DNA of 64,000 nucleotides, taken from the NCBI RefSeq assembly GCF_001704415.2, contig NC_030819.1, positions 86,029,272-86,093,271 on the forward strand. Direction: 5' to 3'. This stretch comes from Capra hircus. Taxonomy: Eukaryota; Chordata; Mammalia; Artiodactyla; Bovidae. Position 1 is the stretch's first letter. Every line of letters starts with the position of its first letter. The notes under the pieces are model-generated. The model did no database searches and was not told the origin of the DNA. It saw nothing but the letters and a program-made list of their open reading frames with translations. The position numbers and the translations under genes are program-made. Of this stretch, positions 57,840 to 64,000 are shown in pieces.

Positions 57840-57840
<1 letters not shown>
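57241..57840 (-). mobile_element. L1 3' end, truncated
   Basis: Minus-strand L1 3'UTR and final ORF2 codons ('aaattggaggctaattactt' to 'ctacaatgaacatt') inserted in the forward L1 5'UTR. A (TA)n run at 57842-57876 follows before the host L1 resumes at 'gtttttgtgattct'. A 61-codon frame (57598-57783) is a piece of the ORF2 C-terminus. Confidence 0.9.

Positions 57841-57841
<1 letters not shown>

Positions 57842-57876
<35 letters not shown>
57842..57876. repeat. (TA)n microsatellite
   Basis: AT dinucleotide run at the 5' junction of the L1 3' end insertion. Confidence 0.95.
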
Positions 57877-57879
<3 letters not shown>

Positions 57880-58216
57880 TTTGTGATTCTGTTTTTTTTT
57901 ATATCATATTTTTGAGAGTCTAACCTCTTCTCTAGATTTTTAATCTTTGCTTTTTGGTATTTGTTATCAATTCTGCACCTTAAAGAATCTAATCTTCAGT
58001 ACCCATTTTTACTTAGGAGTGTGATTACTGGCTTGCTTGCTCTCTCCCCCTTTTGACTCTCCTTCCTTCCACCGCCCCCCCCCAACTTCTGTCTCGTCCC
58101 TCCCCCTTCATTTCTCTATTAAACTCTGTGAATCTTTTTGGGTGTTCTAGGCTGAGGAGAACATTTAGGGAACTAATTATTGGTTATATTTGTCTCTCTC
58201 CTTTTGACTATCCCTC

Positions 58217-58444
58217 TTCTCCTCCCTGGTGGCTCAGACAGTAAAACGTCTGCTTGCAATGCAGGAGACCTGGGTTCAATCCCCTGGGTTGGGAAGATCC
58301 CCTGGAGAAGGAAATGGCAACCCACTCCAGTACTCTTGCCTGGAGAATCCCATGGACAGAGGAACCTGGTAGGCTACAGTCCACGGGGTCACAAAGAATC
58401 AGACATGACTGAGCAACTCCACTTCACTTCACTTCACTTCACTT
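58217..58444 (+). mobile_element. Bov-tA SINE with (ACTTC)n tail
   Basis: Low-divergence forward Bov-tA ('ccctggtggctcagacagta' to 'gacatgactgagcaact'), tailed by five ACTTC units (58420-58444). L1 sequence 'cttctcctcc' is repeated on both sides (about 58205-58214 and 58443-58452), fitting a target duplication. Confidence 0.92.
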
Positions 58445-59198
58445 CTCCTCCTAGTCACCTCTATGTCCTTCCTCCCTCTTCCCTTCTCCATGTAACTCCA
58501 TGAATCTCTCTGAGTGTTCCAGACTGTGGAGAGCTCATTAGGAATTGATTACTGGCTAGACTGCTCTCTTCCCTTTTGAGTTCCCCTCTTCTCCTGATCA
58601 ACTCTATCTCCCTCCTCCCTCTTCTCTTCTCCATGTAACTCTGTGAACCTCTCTGAGTGTCCCTCAGTGTGGAGAATCTTTTCACCTTTAATCCAAATGT
58701 TTTTTCATTGGTGCTGTATGGATGTAGAAGTCTTGGTGCTACTGTAATGATAAGACTGAAAGCCAGGGGCAGGAGGCTTAAATCAAAAACTTGAAAACAC
58801 CAGAAAACCCCTGACTCCAGGGAACATTAATTGACAAGAGCTCATCCAAAAGCCTCCATACCTACATTGAAATCAGGCTCCACCCAAGAACCAACAAGTT
58901 TCAGAGCAAGACTTACCACACTAATTCTCTAACAATGCAGAAGCATAACTCTGAGCACAAAAATACAGGCAGCAAAAAGTCACATCAAACCCACAGACAT
59001 CTCAAAACTCACTACTGGACATTTCATTGCACTCCAAAGAGAAGACATCCAGCTCCAGAACAATGACACAAGCTTCCCTAAGCAGGAAACCTTGACAAGC
59101 CACTAGTCCAACACCACCCACAGGGAGGAACCTCCACTATGGAACCACAAACTTCCAGCATACAGAAAGATCACCCCAAACACAGCAATCTAAACAAG

Positions 59199-60090
59199 AT
59201 GAAAAGGCAGAGAAATATTCAGCAGGTAAAGGAACATGATACATGCCCACCAAACCAAACAAAAGAGGAAGAGATAGAGAGTCTAACTGATAGATAATTC
59301 AGAATAATGATAGTAAAGATGATCCCAAATCTTGAAAACAAAATGGAGTTACAAATAAAGAGACTGGAGACAAGGATTGAGAAGATAAAGCAATGTTTAA
59401 CAAGGACCTAGAAGAAATAAAAAAGAGTTAATCAATAATGAATAATGCAATAACTGAGATCAAAAACACTCTGGAGGGAACGAACTAGAATAATTGAGGC
59501 AGAAGATAAGATAAGTGAGATGGAAAATAGAATGGTGGAAATAAATGAAGCAGAGTTTAAGACAGAAAAAATAATAGTAAAAGAAATGAGGATAACCCCA
59601 GAGACCTCTGGGACAATGTTAAATGCCCCAATATTCGAATCCTAAGAGTCCCAGAAGAAAAATACAAAAAGAAAGCCCATGAGAAAATACTTGAGAAGAT
59701 AATAGCTGAAAACTTCCCTAAATGGGGAAGGAAATAGCCACCTAAGTCCAAAAAACCCAGGGAGTCTCAAACAGGATAACCCAAGGTGAAATACACCAAG
59801 ACACATATTAATCAAATTAATGAAGATCAAACACAGATGTTAATAGCAACAAGGGAACAGCAACAAATTACAAAGGGGATGCCCATAAGGATAACAGCTG
59901 ATCTTTCAATAGAAACTCTCCAGGCCAAAAGGGAATGGCTGGACATACTTAAAGTGAGGAAAGAGAAAAACCACAACCCAGATTACTATACCCAGCAAGT
60001 ATCTCATCCAAATATGAAGGAGAAAAAAAAAAAAAAAAAAAAAACTTTACAGACAATCAAAAGCTGAGAGATTCAGCACCACCAAACCAG
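59199..60090 (+). pseudogene. L1 ORF1 (RNA-binding chaperone), degenerate
   Basis: The start is chosen at the ATG beginning M-K-R-Q-R-N-I-Q-Q-V, the conserved ORF1 N-terminus. After 32 codons a TAA (59295-59297) ends the frame. Beyond it the coiled-coil region, RNA-binding region (59560-59950) and C-terminus (59960-60090) are recognisable by nucleotide match in shifting frames. One open part is 59786-60067 (RITADLSIETLQAKREWLDI). A run of about 26 A at 60018-60043 disrupts the C-terminus. It is non-functional. Confidence 0.88.
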
Positions 60091-60226
60091 CTCTTCAACA
60101 AATGCTAAAAAGATCTTCTCTAGACAGGAAACACAGAAAAGGTTTACAAACTCAAACCCAAAACAACAAAGTAAATGGAAATGGGATTATATTTACCAAT
60201 AATTACCTTAAATGCAAATTGGTTGA

Positions 60227-61128
60227 ATGCCCCAACCAAAGGAAAAATACCAGTTGAATGGATGTGAAAAACAAGACCCCTATATATGCTGTCTATAGGA
60301 GACCCACCTCAAAACAGACTAAACGTGAAGGGCTGGAAAAAGATATTTCATGCAAATGGAGACCAAAAGAAAGCAGGAGTAGCAATAATCATATCAGATA
60401 AAATAGACTTTGAAATAAAGACCATGAAAAGAGTCAAAGAAAGACACTACATAATGATAAAAGGATCAATCCAAGAAGAAAATACAATTATAAATATATA
60501 TGCAACCAACATAGGAGCACTACAATATATAGGGCAAACGTTAACAAATATGAAAGGGGAAATTAACACTAGCACAATAATAGTGGGAGACTTTAATACC
60601 CAACTCACACCTATGGATAGATCAACCAAACAGAAAATTATCAAGGAAACACAAACTTTAAATGATTCAATGGACCAGTTAGACCTAATTGATATCTATA
60701 GAACACTTCAGCCCAAAACAATGAATTTCATTTTTTCCTCATGTGCACACGGAACTTTCTCCAGCATAGGTCACATCCTGGGCCATAAATCCAGCCTTGG
60801 TAAATTAAAAAAAAAAAGAAAGAAAGGAAAGAAAAGAAAGAAAAGAAAAGAAAAAAATAATTTCAAGCATATTTTTTTATCACAATGAGGTAAGATTAGA
60901 TTTCAACTATAGGAAAAAAAATATTAAAAATGCAAATATATACAAGCTAAACAACACACTTCTGAATAACCAACAAATCACTGAAGAAATAAAAAAGTAA
61001 ATCAAAATATGCACAGAAATGAATGAAAATGAAAACACAACAACGCAAATCCTACGGGATTCAATAAAAGCAGTGTTCAGGGGAACATTCATAGCGATAC
61101 AAGCCTACCTCAAAGAGCAAGATGCTAG
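60227..61128 (+). pseudogene. L1 ORF2 endonuclease domain, degenerate
   Basis: The apurinic-type endonuclease of L1 nicks target DNA. ORF2 begins at about 60227. At 60295-60297, in the ORF2 frame, a TAG stands just before the conserved Glu-Thr-His-Leu. A deletion of about 17 bases follows and changes the frame. The long open stretch 60286-60888 (200 codons) then contains AGVAIIISDKI and the catalytic GDFNT motif (residues 101-105), then DLIDIYRTLQPKTMNFIFSS. From about 60800 an AAAG expansion replaces normal coding sequence. It is cut by BovB at 61128. Confidence 0.88.
60807..60857. repeat. (AAAG)n-like purine tract
   Basis: A/G simple repeat grown from an A-run within the L1 endonuclease coding region. 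It encodes the lysine/arginine-rich end of the frame above. Confidence 0.95.
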
Positions 61129-62115
61129 TTTTTTTGAATATTAAGTTCTAACTCAGCTTTTTCACTATCCTCTTCCACATTCATCAAGAGGCTTTTCAGT
61201 TCCTCTTCACTTTCTGCCATAAGGGTGGTGTCATCTGCATGTGTGAGGTTGCTGACATTCTCCTGACAATCTTGATTCCACCTTTTGTTTCATACAGCCC
61301 AGCATTTTGCATGACGTACACTGCATATAAGGTAAATAAGCAGGATGTCAATATACAGCCTGGACATACTGATTTCTCAATTTGGCTTCTTGACCTGCAT
61401 ACAAATTTTTTAGGAGGAAGGAAAGATGGTCTTGTATTCCCATCTCTTGGAGGATTTTCCACAGATGTGATCTACACAATCAAAGGCTTTGGCATAGTCA
61501 ATAAAGCAGAAGTAGATGTTTTCCTGGAACTCTCATGCTTTTTCCATGAGCCAACACATGTGGCAGTTTGATCTCTGGTTCCTCTGCCTTTTCTAAATCA
61601 AGGTTAAATATCTGGAAGTTCATGGTTCACATAATGTTGACGCATGTCTTGGAGAACTTTGAGCATTAATTGGCTAGCCTGTGAGATGAAAGCAATTGTA
61701 CAGTAGTATAAACATTCTTTGGACTTTCCTTTCTTTGGGATTGGAATGAAACCTGCTGTTTTCCTGCTGAGTTTTCCATTTAAGCCTAGCATTTAACAGC
61801 ATCATTTAGGTTTTGAAATAAATCAGCTGGAATCTCATCATCTTCACTAGCTTTGTTCGTTCTGATGCTTCCTAAGGCCCACTTGACTTCAGAATCCAGG
61901 ATGTCTGCCTCTACATGAGTGTTCATACATCGTGGTAATATGGTTTATTAAAATTTTTGTATAGTTCTTCTGGGTATTCTTGGCACCTCTTGTTAATAGC
62001 TTCTTCTTTCATAGGTACATATCATTTCCATACTTTATTGAGCCCATCATTGTGTGAAATGTTCCCTTGGTATCTACATTTTTCTTGAAGATATATTTCT
62101 TGGCATTGATCACTT

Positions 62116-63351
62116 CAGTTCAGGTTGGTTCAGTTGCTCAGTCGTGTCTGACTATTTGTGAACCCATGAACCACAGCACCCAAGGCCTCCCTGTCTATCA
62201 CCAACTCCTGGAGTCCACCCAAACCCATGTCCATTGAGTCAGTGATGCCATCCAGCCATATCATCCTCTGTCATCCTCTTCTCCTCCTGCCCTCAATCCC
62301 TCTCATCATCAGGATATTTTCAAATGAATCAGCTATTATCATCTGATATCTGTGTCGACCGTCTGGTGATGCCCATGTGTAGTCTTCTCTTGTGTTGTTG
62401 GAAGAGTGTCTTTTCTATGACCAGTGCATTTTCTTGGAAGAACTCTATTAGCCTTTACCCTGCTTCATTCCGTATTCCAAGGCCAAATTCGCCTGTTACT
62501 CCAGGTATTTCTTGACTTCCTACTTTTCCATTACAGTCCTCTATAATGAAAAGGACATCTATTGTTAGTTCTAGAAGGTTTTGTAGGTCTTCATAGAACC
62601 ATTCAACTTCAGCTTCTTCAGCATTATTGGTTGGGGCATAGACTTGGATTACCATGATATTGAGTGGTTTGCCTTGGAAATGAACAGAGACCATTCTGTC
62701 ATTTTTGAAATTACATCCAAGTACTGCATTTCGGACTCTTTTGTTCACTATGTTGGCTACTCCATTTCTTCTAAAGGATTCCTGCCCACAGTAGTAGATA
62801 TAATGGTCATCTGAGTTAAATTCACCGATTCCAATCCATCTTAGTTTGCTGATTCCTAGAATGTCAATGTTCACTCTTGCCATCTCCTGTTTGATCACTT
62901 CCAATTTGCCTTGATTCATGAACCTAACATTCCAGATTCCTATGCAATACTGCTCTTTACACCATTGTACCTTGCTTCTATCATCATTTCCATCCAAAAC
63001 TGGGTGTTGTTTTCGCTTTGGCTTCATCCCTTCATCCTTTCTGGAGTTATTCCTCCACTGATCTCTAGTAGCATATTGGGCGCCTACCAACACGGGAAAT
63101 TCATCTTTCAGTATCCTATCTTTTTTGCCTTTTCATACTGTTCATGGGTTTCTCAAGGCAATAATGCTCAAGCAGTTTGCCATTCCCCTTTCCAGTGGAC
63201 CATATTCTTTCAGACCTCTCCACCATGATGCATCCATCTTGGGTGGCCCCACATGGCATGTCTTAGTTTCTTTGAGTTAGACAAGGCTATGGTCCATGTG
63301 ATCATATTGGCTAGTTGTCTGTGATTGTGGTTTCACAATCTGGTTTTACAG
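62116..63351 (-). mobile_element. inner BovB lacking the RT domain
   Basis: Minus-strand BovB made of its last 215 bases (62116-62330, starting at 'cagttcaggttggttcagtt') joined directly to the endonuclease and 5' region (62331-63351). The whole RT domain, roughly 2 kb, is missing. The join at about 62330 shares a few bases ('atca') between both parents. Exact 11-bp target duplications flank the element, so the deleted form itself was inserted or the deletion came later. Confidence 0.88.
62455..63093 (-). pseudogene. BovB endonuclease domain (212 codons, open)
   Basis: The longest BovB frame in the window. It encodes the RTE-type apurinic endonuclease that would nick target DNA. Landmarks in order are IGIWNVRFMNQGKLEV (residues 51-66), the active-site region as ISKLRW (81-86), EFNSDDHYIYYCGQES (91-106), VIQVYAPTNNAEEAEVEWFY (148-167) and IIEDCNGKVG (183-192). 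The family reads I-S-E-L at the second motif, so the catalytic Glu is Lys83 here. The G-D-W-N motif is E-D-C-N, with Asp186 and Asn188 kept. The frame is open, but the enzyme is predicted dead and RT is deleted downstream. Confidence 0.9.
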
Positions 63352-63724
63352 ATTGATCACTTAGGCTTTCTTATCTCTTCTGGTTATTCTTGGGAACTCT
63401 GCAATCAAATGCGTATATCTTTTCTTTTCTCCTTTGCTTTTAGTTTCTCGTCCTTTCACAGCAATTTTGAAGACTTCCTCAGATAACCGCTTTGCCTTTT
63501 ACATTTCCTTTCATTATGGATGGTTTTGATCACTGCCTCCTGTACAATGTCACTAACCTACATACATTGTTCTTCAGGCACTCTATCAGATCTAATCCCT
63601 TGAATGTATTTGTCACTACCCCTGTATAATCGTGAAGTGTTTGATTTAGGTCATACATGTATGCTTTAGTGGTTTTCCCTACTTTTTCAATTTAAGTCTG
63701 AATTTTGAAGTATTCTGTATATGT

Positions 63725-64000
63725 AAATTAAATCTATCTGGACCAAAATGTCATTTAAGGCTTGTGTTTCCTTATTAATCTTCTATCTGGAAGAAAAATC
63801 AATTGGAGTACCTAGAGTTTAAAATCTCCCATTATTTTGGGGATAATGTCAACTTTCTCTTTTTTGCTCTTACTATTTGCCTTATGTGCTGTGGCATTCT
63901 ACATAGGATGTATATCTGTGCATGTGTGTGTTTACAATTGACATAACTTCTTCTTGTATTGGTAAATATAGAAATTGTAAATAGAAAAATATATAGGATG
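63725..64000 (-). mobile_element. L1 ORF2 fragment (runs off the window)
   Basis: Minus-strand L1 ORF2, between endonuclease and start ('tctggaccaaaatgtcattt', 'ttgccttatgtgctgtgg', 'tttacaattgacataactt'). It is diverged, with no long frame. It continues beyond the right edge. Confidence 0.8.

Larger units (their letters stand above)
53803..61128 (+). mobile_element. L1 with 5'UTR, ORF1 and ORF2 start
   Basis: Forward L1 beginning near 53803 ('attgcagaggaatagtaagg', the decayed family start). The 5'UTR extends to about 59190, but 1.5 kb of BovB, two Bov-tA, a minus-strand L1 tail and simple repeats have been inserted into it. ORF1 and the endonuclease part of ORF2 follow. The element is cut at 61128 by BovB. 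Its 3' part is not in the window. Confidence 0.88.
61130..63700 (-). mobile_element. BovB split by another BovB
   Basis: Outer minus-strand BovB in two pieces: 61130-62115 (RT core back to the region upstream of RT) and 63352-63700 (further upstream). The interruption is a second BovB flanked by the exact repeat 'attgatcactt' (62105-62115 and 63352-63362). The 3' end is missing at 61130, where L1 is cut. A frame at 61196-61462 preserves CLFTLYAVYVMQNAGLYETK before a shift that puts the catalytic box (THADD in its own frame) out of frame. Confidence 0.88.

Noticed and set aside
62320..62340. Splicing of BovB RNA as the cause of the missing RT domain
   Set aside because: The bases at the join do not show an obvious GT/AG pair in the family sequence as I recall it, and short shared bases fit template switching or deletion better.
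1..64000. Defence system, CRISPR, operon or other microbial feature
   Set aside because: The entire window is explained by ruminant repeats and unassigned AT-rich mammalian DNA. Nothing microbial was seen on either strand.

Overview
This is a gene-free stretch of a ruminant (bovid) genome. Three repeat families occurring together show it: the RTE-type LINE BovB, the tRNA-Glu/BovA SINEs of the Bov-tA type, and artiodactyl L1 with its GC-rich 5'UTR. The sequence is AT-rich and CpG-poor. No host exon, RNA gene, CRISPR array or bacterial-type feature could be supported. Every long open frame is a decayed piece of L1 or BovB protein, or a shadow of repeat sequence. Cattle, sheep, goat and buffalo cannot be told apart by eye. 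All family calls come from recognising consensus sequence, not from a database search.

Layout. 1-5.5 kb: an L1 ORF2 fragment, scattered Bov-tA SINEs, a BovB remnant and a CHR-type SINE, with about 2 kb of unassigned AT-rich sequence. 5.9-6.0 kb: the tail of an old MaLR-like LTR. 6.0-16.2 kb: one almost full-length L1 on the minus strand (3' end at the left, 5'UTR at the right), split by two BovB insertions. 16.35-31.1 kb: a 6.6 kb unit present twice in direct orientation, with a third partial, indel-rich copy of its middle between the two. 31-36.5 kb: mixed BovB, Bov-tA and L1 ends. 36.6-39.8 kb: a BovB that reaches its 5' end. 39.8-42.5 kb: L1 inserted into L1. 43.3-53.8 kb: a stack of L1 and BovB elements up to four layers deep. 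53.8-61.1 kb: a plus-strand L1 with 5'UTR, ORF1 and the endonuclease part of ORF2, carrying several younger insertions. 61.1-63.7 kb: BovB inside BovB. 63.7-64 kb: another L1.

The structure of the mobile elements is the most interesting part. Six insertions (three BovB, three L1) have their 5' part inverted next to the 3' part in the way the twin-priming model predicts, most with recognisable target-site duplications. One L1 kept only its poly(A) tail in the expected orientation, with the body reversed, between perfect 17-bp target duplications. All seven readable BovB reverse-transcriptase copies have lost the catalytic Tyr-Ala-Asp-Asp box. Three BovB copies have large internal deletions joined at short shared bases.

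The second main point is assembly quality. The 6.6 kb direct repeat with its noisy middle copy looks like two contig ends that were not merged, bridged by uncorrected read sequence. It should be checked before anyone calls it a real segmental duplication. I found no previously undescribed gene system.
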